A DNA stretch of 64,000 bases from Macrobrachium rosenbergii (GCF_040412425.1 NC_089749.1:15433662-15497661), one strand, 5' to 3'; numbered from the stretch's first letter, positions 1 through 46,000 are shown. Notes: a model not told the origin generated them from the sequence alone. Made by a program: numbers and translations.

Positions 1-2024
1 CTATTAATAGAGTAAAGCTGTTTAGGTTAACATAAGTTTTGCCAAAATGTTGCGAACCCTATAAGATTTTGACAATAACATTAGCAGTCAAGCAAACATC
101 AATCTCTCTGATTCTGAGGACTGTAAAATATGTTATCCAAAGGAAAACTTTTGGCAAACTTCAACTTGCCATTCTGACCCGTTCTTGTTCTTTTCCATTT
201 CTAACCAAACTACAATAAATTACAAATATTCAGCCTAAAAGTGACAATAATCTGCATTATACTGAGAAAATTAAATTACCACATAAAAAGAGGAAAAAAA
301 TATTTCCATGCCAATATGGGGTCAGTATCATTAGCAAGAAACAAGTTTTGGTACACACCCAGAATCTTAAAATGGCTAAATGATTATTAAAAATGGAACA
401 ATGTAGAGATAAATAATCATTTACCATTTCTGTTGGTATAATATACTTAACACAACATGGGATTAAAGTACAGAGTTTCATTTGAGACCTATACCTGCTT
501 AAATGTCTGAAGAATTAAGCAAGGACTATCACATTACCAAACCAACCATTTTAGCACACAACACACATGAAAAAGCTCTTGTACTGTTTACCCCACCACC
601 TTCCATGTCAAAGTATAGTATATGCCATCCGGTAATTAAGTTAAAAATCATCCGTATAAAAAAGCGTGTGATACCACGTGTAAAACAATTTAAAATATGA
701 CAATTTCCTTCTCAATATTTTATCAATGCAATTTAATACCAGCATACAGTATGTCTTTAACCTTGTCTTTGCCACTAGTTATTCATACACACATACCTCT
801 TATAATGCTTCCAGTATCTGCTGATTTGAGTTCCCCATTTGCCACCTACTGTACTTCCTTCAATTGGTGTTATAAACATATTAGCTTTGTAACTTATTCA
901 TGATTTAGTGGTTTTTACTTTTAGTTAATAGTTACTTTTCCCGTACAACACTAACACTAACTGATTTATGTACTTTTTAACACTGTTCAAATACTAATAC
1001 AGTATGATGACACAATGAAGATACAAAATTCTAATACAAAAAGAGAGAAGAACAATGACAACCTGAAAGTGCATAATGTAAGAGAATGAGTCACATTCTC
1101 ATGGATGTTTCCTGCATCTCAAAAATAGTGTCCTCATAATATACTACAGTACTTTCATGTCATCAACAAATATTGCTTAGTTCAAAAAACAGACAGATTT
1201 TCCTAGGAGTTCCTGGATCTACAAGATATTCCGGAAATATTTTTCCTTATCAAAACATGCTAAGAATAACCTGAGGGAATGCTTTTAAATACCTATACAC
1301 ACCTAACATAATGGTGGGTCTCTGGATTACTTTTTCTAGCATGAAGGCAGCGTTACGTACAGCACTTTCTTTATCATTTTCATACAAATTCCCTATAAAG
1401 CTTAAAACCTCAAAACTTCTTGGCTTGTGTCATCATCATCATCAGCATCACCTCCAACACCAAGTGACACACAGGGCCTCTATGAAATTCCAGCACTCAC
1501 TTCTTTCCTGTGCTTTTTCAAAAATATTCACTTATATCTCTAGCATCCCATCTCATAATTCTCATCCTGTACTGGATATGACTGTTCTTTAACCTCTATT
1601 TTCTATACACATCCCTTTGCACCTTTGCATAAACTCTGTTCTCACTATTTCCGTTTTTCTAAGATTGATTCCGAGTCACACCACTCTTGATGTACAGTGC
1701 ATTACAATATGGAAACTTATGTACTGTTTTGAAATCTAATTACAGCATGTATTTAAACTATATATACATATATAGGATATGTTTATAGGCAAAAGCACAT
1801 TAAAATCTTCATGGTATCTTTACCAAAACAGCAATGTTACAAAGCTAAATACCATCGCTGCCTGGTCGAGAGATCATTTTAATTCATGTCTTATAGCAAA
1901 TCAAATGAAACCAAAGCATTGTGGGTACGCAGGAAGAAATCATGCAAAATTCCCCAGTGGCATGCATACACAAACAGAGACAATTTTACATTTCTGCTTC
2001 CAAGAATTCTGGAGGTATGGTTAC
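1..2024. other. ABCC1 intron sequence, no further exon recognised
   Basis: AT-rich sequence downstream of exon 21. No minus-strand frame here gives the hydrophobic TMD2 segment expected next in MRP1. I read this as intron, with the remaining exons beyond the left edge. Confidence 0.6.
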
Positions 2025-34142
<32,118 letters not shown>

Positions 34143-34238
34143 GTTTACACAACTGATGACTCGGCTCGGGGTTGGCTCTGAAACGGATGGTAACCCAGAC
34201 GCGGCCCCTCCCCCCTCCTTCAGAAGGACCCCGTCATC

Positions 34239-34552
34239 ATGACCCTGTGCCTGACTCAGTGTCATAAACCATGAGAGCCAAGATAAGAAGATCCAGAAGG
34301 ACTGGTTGACTGAATGATGTAGTAAACTGGCGTTGTAGCGATAATTTCTATCGATGGCGTAAGCATAAGGGAAATTCTCTCCCTTGGCCCCCCGACCTCG
34401 CACCCCCAATAGATGACCCTGTGACTGACTCTGTGTCATGAGAGTCAAGATAACAAGATTCAACGAGGCTGCTGGACTGAACGATGTACTAAATTAGCGC
34501 TGTAGCGTCAATATTTATCGGTGGCGCCAGCGAAGAGGAAATTTCACAAGGA
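34239..34552. repeat. two-copy tandem duplication upstream of the ABCC1 start
   Basis: ATGACCCTGTGNCTGACTC, GTGTCAT, GAGAGNCAAGATAA, GGACTG, TGATGTA and TAGCG...TATCG.TGGCG occur in the same order at 34239-34380 and 34413-34552. The copies have diverged by roughly 15-20 percent. They start about 100 bp upstream of the ATG. Confidence 0.85.
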
Positions 34553-34560
34553 AATTATGA

Positions 34561-37524
34561 AAATAGCCCCGTCATTTGCCTCACTGACTCAGAGAGTTGG
34601 GTTCATAAGGTTAGACACTGTCCCTAATCAGGGTTAGTTGGCTTTAGCACTGGAAAATGTTGTTATTTATCACTGTAACGGTTAATTTGATCGTTGTCTT
34701 GAGAGAAATAAATCAATTCTGAAGGCGAGAGGGCGAGACCAAACAGAGCTTTCTCTGACTTTACATATTATCACACAATAGCTTATACCCTGCGGTAGGA
34801 CAGGACAGGTTGCTGAAGCACAAATTATAAAATGATTAAACTGGTATCATGAAATGAATCAAACGATGAAATATAATACCACAACTGAGATTTCCAGGTA
34901 TGCTTGACGAGACAGGAACGCATATGGCATTCGACTAATTTCCACTTAAAGCATAAAAAATCAGACAGAAGAAAATGAATAAAAGTATTTAAAGGAAGCA
35001 GGAAGAAACACAAGGAAAGTGGAGGTAATGAAAGAGAGGTGGCAGCAGGTAATCTTGCGTATACTTCGCCAGATTTATTTGTGTTTACGAGTAAATCATC
35101 CACGGCTTCCATCTGCCAACTTCTTGTTTTCTGGAACTTGCCATTATGACTGTGACCAGGTGCTTACATTCCTTAAAAATAGACGTGTCTTTAACTAAAA
35201 CGAGTCAGCAACAGAACAAATACTGGGAAACTGTTCCCTTTCATATTCTGCTATATTTATATACTTCCGTATTTATCTAATTCATTCCCCCCCTCATTCA
35301 CAATGATTTATATAACTCTCTTTGGAGATAAGCAGTACCAAGAGTGTTCATTTTCAATGAACAACTCTCCCTCTCTCTCTCTCTCCCTCTGTATTCCCGA
35401 TTCCTATAATCTTTTTTTTTTCTTCAAGAACAGCTGAATCCTTCATTGACTGTAATAAGTCTATCTGTATTCATGTGTCTTTTTCACCATACAATAACCG
35501 TTTATTTTTAACTGGGAGAAGGGTTGACGGCAAGACAGTAGAGGCTTCCAGTTCCCAAGCAAATCTTTTTCGTCTCGTTGACTCTTCAACGATTTCTCAC
35601 CTATGTTTTAAATTTTTCATCAAGACTCAAACTAATGTTGCCTTTATTACTTCATTTTATCAACAAGATTTTATAGTAAATATTTTTACGTTACAGTCGT
35701 TTCCAGATATTTTCCTGGTAACTATTTTTTTTCTTAGTTACAAATTTCTTTCAGTTAACTTAGATTCATTTCCTATCGTCACCGACAAAGGTCATTGCAG
35801 TACGTTAACTAGTCTTCTTACTTTAAAATGATTGATATTAATCCCCCTCATTCATCTATTTAAAAGCAGATGTTGTAATCAGCTCCTAATTTCTCGGGTC
35901 TGTTGATGTCAAGTATTAATTTTACGTGCTGCGTGAGCTCAATGCCAGGGCGTGTGTACAGACCGCCCTTCAACGGTATAACCTATGAGTAACCCTTAAG
36001 CCCAGAACCTATGCTATTACAGATTACGCGCCGACTTGAGGCTTCCCTCGCTGTACGCACTATAGTTCTACGCACAAAGATTACTCAGCCGGACTTCTTG
36101 AAAACCGAGCATGAGTGGGAAAGACTTAAGATAGCGGTTCTGGCACTAAGCTCTTGCAAGTAATATGGTGCAATGGCATGTCCGGAAGGATGAGAAACGA
36201 TGATGTAATGACTATGATGCCTGAGAATGGAAGACATTGTATGGTTATAATTATGCAATTAATGTCCATGAAGAGGTCAATATTTTTAATAACATGATAA
36301 GCAAAAATAATGATTGCTGGTTAAGATTAAGCTAGCCTTATGTCAGCGCGGGCCCTTGTCTAGAAGAAGCCCATAAGCTTGGTAAGGTGTTAATTAATTA
36401 AAGGGAACAGAAGTGTTAAAGGGGATAGAAGTCTGATGTTGACTTCTAGACTCAGTCCGACATAACCAGACACAAAAAATGAATACAAATAAATAAATAA
36501 AGAGGGAAAGAACCGACCGAACGATTTACCATAAGTACATCATCACCGTCCCCAACGCCATACAACGCAATTTCCTCTGTGAAATTCGCAACTCATGGCT
36601 TTCCCGTGTTCCCACTTCCACAAATCTCCAGTCATCTTCAGCCTCTTCTTTTTTAGCTCATCCAACTGGATCTACTGTGGGTCTTCCAACTCTTCTAGCC
36701 TACAGGAGACCAACAAAGAAATTAATAAATTCAACCGACAATAATGATCTAATAAAAGGATGTTTAAGCCTCTTCAAACCAAAAGAACTATGAAACTATA
36801 CAAGGCCGTTGGACAAAGGACACGGCACATTCCAGGGTATGAAAACGCGGATTAGGCTATATGGTCACTAAAAGGCGTAAGGCAACTAATACGGCATGTG
36901 AATGACCTGCAACCATAAATGGCAGCATGGATAACCGAGCCAATTGGGCAAATTGAATGCAGGGGGTGCTAAACGTCCTTTTTCAATTACATGGCTTAGT
37001 CTGGTGAAGAGAACAGCGAGAAGGGCAGCCTGACATGAACATCAAAAAATCGATTTGTTTGTTACTTAGCGTCGCACCGTCTAAGGTCATCGACAACTAA
37101 CGTTACTGAGCTTGTCTACATCGTACTAAGAGCGGTAACACAGACTCTAAAAAAATAATTCTCAAGGACGGTTGGAACATTGTTGTACAAAAGGCATTGT
37201 ATAACGATACTTGTAGCATATTTCCCGCCAAAATTTTCACATTGAACAATATGCCTTTCTCTCTCTCTTGCACAGAATAGTGCTTAACCGAAGTCACGCA
37301 TGTTCGTTAAGTGGTTGTCGCACATTCACGAATATCCGTGGCTTTCATTTTGCTACCAGTACAAAAAAAAAAAAAAAGACATGTTCAGTGTCTCGTGTGA
37401 TGTCTCCCTAGGGACGAGTAATACGAGTTCGCGCCTTCTCGAGGCTTCTTGCTGTTCCCTAGACAAACTTGTTTGTGATCGAGTAAATTGCGCCCTGGCT
37501 ATGTTCTGGTTTCGACGAGACGAG
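34561..37524. other. upstream flank of ABCC1, no gene recognised
   Basis: Mixed AT-rich sequence with a short CT run (35364-35386) and poly-T tracts. On the minus strand, ATGs at 35112 and 35144 open short frames without family similarity. Confidence 0.5.
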
Positions 37525-37753
37525 AATCATGTGCAGTATATTATCTCACTTGCATTGATACAGCATTTTTGGGGTCATCAGTTATTTTCAAGACTTAAGT
37601 TCAAGTTTGTTATTGTAGTAGGGCCGTTCTTTCCTCAGAATCATGTGTAGTATAATATTATTTAACTTGCATTACTACAACATTTTTGGTCATCAGTTGT
37701 TTTCAAGACTTAAGTTCAGGTTTGTTATTGTAGTTCGTCCGTTCTTTCTTCAG
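37525..37753. repeat. two-copy tandem duplication, about 114 bp unit
   Basis: AATCATGTGNAGTATA, CTTGCATT, CATTTTTGG.GTCATCAGTT and TTTTCAAGACTTAAGTTCA, through GTTCTTTC.TCAG, are repeated head to tail. Confidence 0.9.
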
Positions 37754-38478
37754 TATTTCTAATACATCTTTCTATGATTACCTGAGCTCTATATTTTACA
37801 TCCAATTTTCCATTATTTTTCCTTTCACTTGCATTTCTATATTCTACTGAATCTGATTTTTTTTTTCATTAATTTCGCATTTGTCTTAATTCATTCTCAT
37901 CAACAAGTTCTTCGACTCCTACTCAGGTTATTTCCACATTAAAAACCGAACGAGAGAGAGAAAAAAAAATTAATTCTAGACTGAATTCTTGACAGAGATA
38001 TTAATTCTCTGCATTTCCGTATTTCATTCCCCAAGACTGAAGATGATAATACGACCTACCATTCTTAATACGGAGGTTCTATTGCTCTCTCTCTCTCTGT
38101 TGCTAATCTCTCTCTCTTTTTCTACCGGCCCTTGGTTACGTACAGGAGAAATTGCTGTTCCGTCGGCCTCTAAATGGAAAAAAATTAGAAATTTTAATCA
38201 AAGAGTAACGCTAGATAGTCGTAAGTCAATTCGTCCCCACGGTCTGCATGGAAAATCGCTGATAAGTTAGCGACTTCCACTGATAACTTTACAGGACTTA
38301 GATAGTTTGCTAAACCACAGGTTTTTCTGATCAGTAATCAGTTGGGTGAGCAAATTACAAATGCAAGATCCGTCAGTATGTATGTCATTTTTATATCTGT
38401 TCGATAGGGCATGAGGCTAACAGCTTCATCTCCAAATAACTGCTTAAAATCTAATGGCTTTTGCATTCTTGAGGCAAT

Positions 38479-38480
<2 letters not shown>

Positions 38481-38553
<73 letters not shown>
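38481..38553. repeat. (AT)n microsatellite
   Basis: A perfect AT array of about 36 units, and the first long array on moving right out of the gene region. Confidence 0.97.
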
Positions 38554-38555
<2 letters not shown>

Positions 38556-38799
38556 CGTCAAGTAATTGCGATTGTTCAAGATGACTGATCTACTGCCCAC
38601 ATTTAGACACAATGGAAACCAGACCAGGGATAAATATACTCGCATAAATATGCTTACTCACACTCTCTCTTACGAGCCCAAAATAATTCAACTAAGATAC
38701 ATGTCAAAATTTTGACATGGAACGTGAGATTGGGAAGAGGTATTAAAGCCCAGGTTAAAAAAGTAACTTTTTTTCCACACACTGCGAGTAAATAAGACG

Positions 38800-39075
38800 T
38801 TGAAGCGAATAAATTATAAGTAAATCAACTGAACTGATAAAATATATTGGAAATTACATACGAAAAAACATCATCTTGAATATTTCTCTCTTCCAAACTC
38901 TTGGTCAGAAATTACATTTAGATAACTGTGCATTAAACGTTGAAGCGAATAAATAATAAATCAACTGAACTGATAACATATATTGGAAATTACATACGAA
39001 AAAACTTTAAGCCTTGAATATTGCTCCTTCCAAGCTCTTGGTCAGAAATCACATTTAGGTAACTATGCATTACTG
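38800..39075. repeat. two-copy tandem duplication, about 138 bp unit
   Basis: CGTTGAAGCGAATAAAT, AATCAACTGAACTGATAA, ATATTGGAAATTACATACGA and CTCTTGGTCAGAAAT.ACATT occur twice in series with small indels. Confidence 0.93.
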
Positions 39076-39538
39076 ACTGCTATGTAAATACTCACTTCAG
39101 CAACAGTATGAACGGTCAAAACCTTATATCAGAGGTTCCAAACAATAAGTACAATTAAAGAAACAAACAAAAACAGAATAACTTGAAAGGAAAAATCTCC
39201 CACAAGTAAACCAACGTATTGTCCCATACTTCGAACGGAAAGAAAGCTTTCCACGAAACGTAACTCAACAGCAGAAACTGGGACAAATAAACAACAGGAT
39301 ATGGTGGCGCCTATGAAATACTTTCTTCTCTAGGAGAAAGAACTTCACAGAAATTCGTATATATTAAACATTTACTGGAAACAAGATCAATGCTCAAAGC
39401 AATAATTCTCCTGTATTTGATAATTAACTGGACATTTTTATCCATTTATTTTTAACGGATGTTTATCTTTTCTAATTTTAAGTCAAATGGCGCCATATTC
39501 TTTGGGCTTGTTCCATACGAATAGGTTCATCTTCTGAG

Positions 39539-39539
39539 C

Positions 39540-39599
<60 letters not shown>

Positions 39600-39601
39600 T
39601 A
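39539..39601. repeat. (AAT)n microsatellite
   Basis: A trinucleotide array of about 19 units. Confidence 0.95.
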
Positions 39602-40700
39602 ATAAACGAATCTTTTGTTTTTATGAGTCTGTGAAGTTGAATAATTACTGATTGCCCAAGTATTTTTATGAAAATGTCAATAACTCAATCATTTTTAATG
39701 TCATCAGGAGAATCCTTGTTGTAAACAGGATTCATTAGAAATGACAGACAAGTCAATACCGGAAGCATTTATGAGCAAACACTCGAGTGATTTTTGAACG
39801 ACAAATTTAATTCCTTTTGCTAAGAGGGCGGGGAGGAGGAGAGGGAGAGCTGCAGTAATACAGGTGACGCTTCCAGGTTTTCGTTTCCCCATCATGGTCC
39901 TATTGTGCTTCCAGTTTCGAAGCTATATCTTCAAAATTGGCAGTTAATTAGCATTAACGGTGTGGCGCTGCAATATCACTCTGAGGCTTCTTGTAATAAA
40001 TAAACAAAGAAATAAATAACTAATCAATTCACAACATTTTTGTGGCCTCTGAAATTCAGTATCGAATACAAGCTCCTTTCAGGAGACGTGTTATCACCCG
40101 TCTGACCACCTCTTCCCACATTTTCAGAGGAAATCAGTAATCATCGATTCGGTGTCTGTTTCTGTCAATCTACTGCCAGGCTTTGGATTTCTTTATCTGC
40201 TTTTGTTTTCACGACCTTCCTTCCTTTGAGAATCACCACTCTTCTTGCTATCTTTTCCTTAGCCTTGTCTCCTTCTGGCCTGGGCTAGCAACAGACATTA
40301 GGTTATCCCTTCCACTGGCCTTCACTCTCACAGGCTCTGCCAGCGAGCAGAATTCTCAAATTGCTTCAAAATCATCTCTATTTTACCAAAGGTATTTTGC
40401 CTTTACCACAGTCATGCAAGCCTGGCTGGCATCACGAAATGCAACGGTGTCCTCCAAAAAGTGTTTTTGAAACGACTCAAGGATACGACGACAAATTGGT
40501 GGGGGCCAATAGAAGATGGTGGGATATATAATAATGGGCTTCGTCATCATCTCCTTAACAAGCTAGTTGCCGGACAGTCTGCTGATCGAGCCAAGATTTT
40601 TCTGACCTAGACTAAAGCGGTTTTTGTCGTTGGTAGTCTGAGAAGGTATACGATTGAATGTGTCTGCATAGAGCAGTGTGCGTGCATATATTAACATACA
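39602..40700. other. intergenic stretch, no gene recognised
   Basis: Mixed-composition sequence. Open frames of up to about 95 codons occur here but none resembles a known family or has paired splice sites that I can defend. Confidence 0.5.
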
Positions 40701-40705
40701 TACAC

Positions 40706-40720
40706 TCACACACACACACA

Positions 40721-40798
<78 letters not shown>
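40706..40798. repeat. (CA)n(TA)n compound microsatellite
   Basis: About 17 nt of CA joins about 76 nt of TA/AT repeats. Confidence 0.96.
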
Positions 40799-40800
<2 letters not shown>

Positions 40801-41301
40801 AGTTCACTATCTTCTTTACCGTGGGAATATCTTACAAGGGAAATTAGGAGCACCTGGGTATAGTAAATTGGATATTTAACGATACTTATGGCTTAATATT
40901 TGTTAACATGAAAAATTCATGCGTTTGTGACATACGTATAATTTACTTGTATATCGAGAAATTGTAAACTTTGATTGTAAGGATGTAATTTGACCTTAAG
41001 TATGATTAATTACATCAGCGTACAGAAAAGATCGTAACAACGCAACGCTACAACCGCAGTCATCAGTGTTATTACAACCCTCAAGTTTTACAAGGTCAAA
41101 GTTACCGAAGTACGGCAAAATAAATTGGACTGTCTTTAATCAATCAACGGGGGCCGTCAACAGCTCAGTAAACTCGAGCGAGTTGCCACTAGTCTTTTAT
41201 TTAGGTTTTGCTGACATTTTTACTGTTCTTATCTGGTGTGATTGTGTTATCAGCGCCACTCTCAGACTAGTTCCGTTGGTTAAAGGGGGAACGGACGTGC
41301 T

Positions 41302-41302
<1 letters not shown>

Positions 41303-41366
<64 letters not shown>
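41303..41366. repeat. (GA)32 microsatellite
   Basis: A perfect GA array, first of four purine arrays between 41.3 and 43.1 kb. Confidence 0.97.
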
Positions 41367-41369
<3 letters not shown>

Positions 41370-41605
41370 ATTGTTTCGCCCATATTTGGATGAAGATTTC
41401 CTCATCGAGGTCCTCCCGTTTTTTAAATATAGGTTGATACATTTTTACTTAGTACTAATCAGCCCTCGTTTGTTTACTCCTCTCTCTCTCTCTCAGGTGG
41501 GACTCAGAACAATGGACCAGCAACAGGTACCTAATTCACTTTCTAGGTCAACTGAGGAACATTAGGTTTCAAAGAAACCCACCAATACCGTTCTTTCCGA
41601 GTTTC

Positions 41606-41607
<2 letters not shown>

Positions 41608-41696
<89 letters not shown>
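41608..41696. repeat. (GA)n microsatellite
   Basis: About 44 uninterrupted GA units. Confidence 0.97.
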
Positions 41697-41699
<3 letters not shown>

Positions 41700-42064
41700 A
41701 GGCAGAAGGGAACAATAAAAAATAAAAGTAAAGGGAAAAGGGAATAGATAAAAAGCAGGATTTATTAAGACTTGGCATACCTATTTGGTCTTACCCGTGG
41801 AACTGAAAAGGCAAATCAAATAACTTCAGTTACTAACTTATGTGAAAATTCCGAATCCTGAAACCGATAAAAAGGCCAACGGAAGTACATTCCGTAAGTA
41901 TCCAGTTTTATGTGAAATCTAGACTCACCCACCTAACTGTGAAATGGAATTTCACTAACATCCACGAAGGCGCCACTAAAGATGCCGTGTAGCAGACTTG
42001 CTAAAGAAAAGAAACAAAATTGTATGACGTAACTTACGCGATAAGAGTGAAAGGGGCTTGAAAT

Positions 42065-42107
42065 AAGGTCCTTTAAATATACTCTCAGAGTATATTTAAA
42101 AGACCTT
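42065..42107. other. near-perfect inverted repeat (hairpin)
   Basis: Left arm AAGGTCCTTTAAATATACTCT, right arm AGAGTATATTTAAAAGACCTT, short loop. One position is unpaired. It could be a decayed MITE core or a structured DNA/RNA element. Confidence 0.7.
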
Positions 42108-42262
42108 GGCTTAAAGTTGTTATGACGTAGTTCCAAAAAGAAGCTGTATGTATCCATAGTCACTTTCAAAAGCAGAAAATTACACAATCATTATTCATTG
42201 TGTGTAGATTAAGACTGGACTAAACAAAATGTCCGTGATCTTGATGAGAGTATTCGTCAGTG

Positions 42263-42268
<6 letters not shown>

Positions 42269-42350
<82 letters not shown>

Positions 42351-42351
42351 A

Positions 42352-42425
<74 letters not shown>
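42269..42425. repeat. long interrupted (GA)n array
   Basis: About 157 nt of GA with three or four AAA interruptions near 42337-42361. It is the longest purine-only strand in the window. Confidence 0.97.
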
Positions 42426-42427
<2 letters not shown>

Positions 42428-42995
42428 CTTGTAAAATATAAGTGAAAATAACGTACTGAAGATAAAAACATAGACCAACATGTACATACACACACATTAC
42501 AACCCTCAGAAAGGTTAGCAGAAATAGGAAGGCAAAATGCGTGCCACCTTTAATTACACTGCAGCTACAATAAAAAAAACGGTATTTGCAATTTTTAATA
42601 AACTCTACAGACTCTTCTTCATAAATTCACGTCCCTCTGTAAGTCATGGCACTGTTAAACCCAAGGTCTCTAGACCTAGGCTAAACCTCTCCACTCCCCA
42701 AGAACATGCTTCAAGTCGTTGGAGTGTCTTCTTCTTCTTCTTCTTAAGCGATATTGGACGCAATTTATCAGTAGCTTTGAGCAGTTGACCATCTTCTGAA
42801 GAGTGTCATTTGGTGATGTCAGCATATAACTGCTATTGCTGTTATGTTGTTTTTATGCGCCACCTTACATCGGGAAATACGAGCACCTGTTTTAGCTGCG
42901 TTTGGTTACTCACTGTTCAAATAAAGTTTAAATTTCAACATTATGATACGTTGTGTAATAAAGGGATAAAGGACGCTGCTACCTTTACTGTGCTG

Positions 42996-42999
<4 letters not shown>

Positions 43000-43077
<78 letters not shown>
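43000..43077. repeat. (GA)n microsatellite
   Basis: About 39 uninterrupted GA units. Confidence 0.97.
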
Positions 43078-43081
<4 letters not shown>

Positions 43082-46000
43082 GAACATATATAAACTTCAA
43101 TACGATTAAATGAGAGGAAAAAAGGTAATTACGACGTCAGATCTTTATCTTCCAGACACGTTGACAATTTTGTTTAAATACTCTTGATTCCTACAGTGCT
43201 GTACAAATTTAGTGAAAATGCAACGCAACATGTAACTGAAGACATCAGCACTATTCTTAGTACGTACTGATTTTACACAACACAGTGACTACTTGGAGAG
43301 AAACCATCAACATCATAATCAGATGAAATCTGTCAAACATTCATTAAATGACCATCTCGAAGTTATAACTTTTAGAGCAAATGACCTCGAGTAACAATTT
43401 GTTGCAGTGAACACCACCTCAGCTCAGGCAGTTTCTCCCAAATGTTAAACATCACGAGAAGATCAATTAATAAACAGATCTAAAGTTTCATTGAATCTAT
43501 TCTTAAAATATCTTGCAAACGAACACAAAGGGTTTTCTTCAGAAAATGTTCCACAGAATGGCCTTGGTAGCAGTAAGCCCTCCACCAAGAGTTCTTGTTC
43601 TTTGTTTTCATCTTACCTGACAACTGAAGTGGTAATAAGGGAAAATTTTATTCCAACATATTTTTGGGGAAATGAAGCTTAATCAGCTGGAAGTATGCCA
43701 GCCAGGTAATCAACCAAACACATCAAGGTTATTCCCTGTTATAACTGTCCCTCTAGGATGTATCTACTGATTGAGCCCATTGCAAACAAAGTAAGTGTTC
43801 CACTTCTCAGAACTACAAAATATTTGTTTTAATTTCTGCTTTTCTCATTCCAAATTACATATTTCCTCAATCGTTTCTTGTAGCTCACCAGAATGGTTTC
43901 TGATGCAAGATCTACTGGGTAATTTCTATACTATCTGATCTATAGTGCAGTGCTTTGTATCAATATATTAAAATTTCTAAGGCCCACAACAATTATTCAT
44001 AAAGATTCTTTGACCTATCATTTCTGACTTTAAAAACTCGTATTTACTGTTGAAAGTGCAACACCAGCTCCCTTCTCTATTTTAAATTGGTATTTTTACA
44101 TTTATCAACTCAAATCTTGCAAGAATTTTTGCATGGGGATCCCAGTTTTATGAAGCTTAATGTCTTCAAGAAATTTCCAGCTTCTCTGTTTTTTGAGAGC
44201 ACCAAGCTCTAATGCCTCAATATGATCCAATAAAATAAATTCTTTAAAGGCATCTTAGTACCAAAAATTGTATTAGCTTATCTGGGATTTTCTCAAATAT
44301 CAGTCAAGTATTTAGGCACCTCAACTTTATGTTGACCTTACTTGGCCCTTTTTGAAATATCAGTCTAGTACCTGGGTGCCTCTGTTGTTTTACTTAAGAT
44401 AGGACTGAATCAAAGACAGTGGACCTAATGAATAACTCTGTGGTCGCCTCTTCACTAGATCCAGTTCTTTTCCATTAAAACCTAGCCTTGTTGTCTCTAT
44501 TTTGAGGGACTTTTCTATCCAGCCTGTTTTTCTGTCTGACAAGTGCACAATTCCAGACCACTATTGCCCAAATTTGCTCTGTAGGCTGCTCAGTTTGGCA
44601 AAATTTCTTAGCATATGGGGGTCATGCTTTGGAGCTGATTCCTGCTGCTGTTTGCTCCGATTCCTTTACCTTTTCTCTTACTAGTGACAGGTTTATTGTT
44701 TCTTTTAGGCTGGGAAAATCCTCTTTCCTCCACTTTTCTTTTTCCTTAAAGTATAGCTAAATGCAGACATCAACTTCTTTGTAATTATGAAACAGTTTCC
44801 TGAAATTATAAAAGAACTAAAATCAAAATAACTATCACTATAAACTGATGTTTCAGGGTGGAAGATGCTCCGATGCAGCCATGTGTGAGCCCATGAGATT
44901 TTGATGTCTGAGAGTGAGAAGCATGTAATGTGGACAAAACCCTTGCAAGCACGGTTTTAGTCTTAGATTTTGCCTGGTTTTCTTACTCTAAACATTTTCA
45001 GATCGTAGTTTATGGACAATTCCTAGCAGAGGTGAATCCTGTTGAGATTTTTTCCTCAGTAAAATCTTGAGGTAAGCTGTATAAGTCCTATAGAATTTGA
45101 CTGGGGCTTACATATGACTGGCAAACTACCTGTGTAAATGAAATTTCTGCTAAAAACCAAGCACTGAATCATGTTTAACCAAAACTGGCTTATTTCAAGA
45201 GTCAGTCACATGAACATAATGACCAAGACTATGAAGGTACATAAAAATACACCATAAGTCTGAAAAGCAAACTTTATTTTAAAATATAAAATACAATATA
45301 TTCATTTTATAAATACCACCTGTATGCAAAAACATAAGTGTTAAAACTTTGTAGAAGATTACGTATAAAAAAAACTATAGTATATTCACGTCAGCACAAA
45401 CACTCATCTACTCAATTCTGTAACTTTGTTTCTAGGCTTACAGACAAAATATTCTGTCATATATACAGATCTCTGAAATGTTTAAAAGATAGAAGAGTGG
45501 AACTGAGAGTAGAGGATAGCAAATCAGTGCAAAACAAAACCAAGAAGAGGGTTTCTTGAAAGCAAGCAGATGAAGAACTACCACATTCTGGGATGTGGTC
45601 ATATGGATGCTGTGGGCATGGTGTAGGGTGAATGCCCTACCATGTACTGAATGTAACAAATGGTGCCAGATACTCAGGGTTGGAAAACTTAGATGATGTA
45701 CAGAATTTTTGCTGAAGGGCATGTATGAAGAACAAATAGCAAACAGATGGAGAAGAATCATGTCCTGAAAAATGTAGAAAATTTGTTACTTTAGTGTTAT
45801 ACAGTACTGAACAGTTAAGCTAGAACAAGAAGGAAGATAAAAAATGAGTAGCAATAGCCTAGACATAAAACAAAGTGCTGGACTACTGATACATAAAAGA
45901 TTCTGAGAAAGTGCAACTATGTGACTACATAATGCTGAGGTTCAAGACTGGAATGCACTGTGAAAACCACAGTGCTAATGACAATGTAGCAGAGGTGTGG

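Noticed and set aside
34143..34463. Upstream in-frame extension of the ABCC1 reading frame
   Set aside because: The frame is open, but the extension crosses the tandem duplication, has low-complexity content, and would add residues absent from the family. MAEGEV at 34142 fits the expected N-terminal length.
34825..35112. Minus-strand open frame starting MEAVDDLLVN as an alternative first exon of ABCC1
   Set aside because: No donor joins it to exon 2 in phase with family-like sequence, while 34095-34142 does so exactly.
40563..43109. Open frames encoding long Tyr-Ile, Arg-Glu or Leu-Ser repeats
   Set aside because: These are translations of (TA)n and (GA)n microsatellites. Such arrays have no stops in some frames, so the open frames carry no information.
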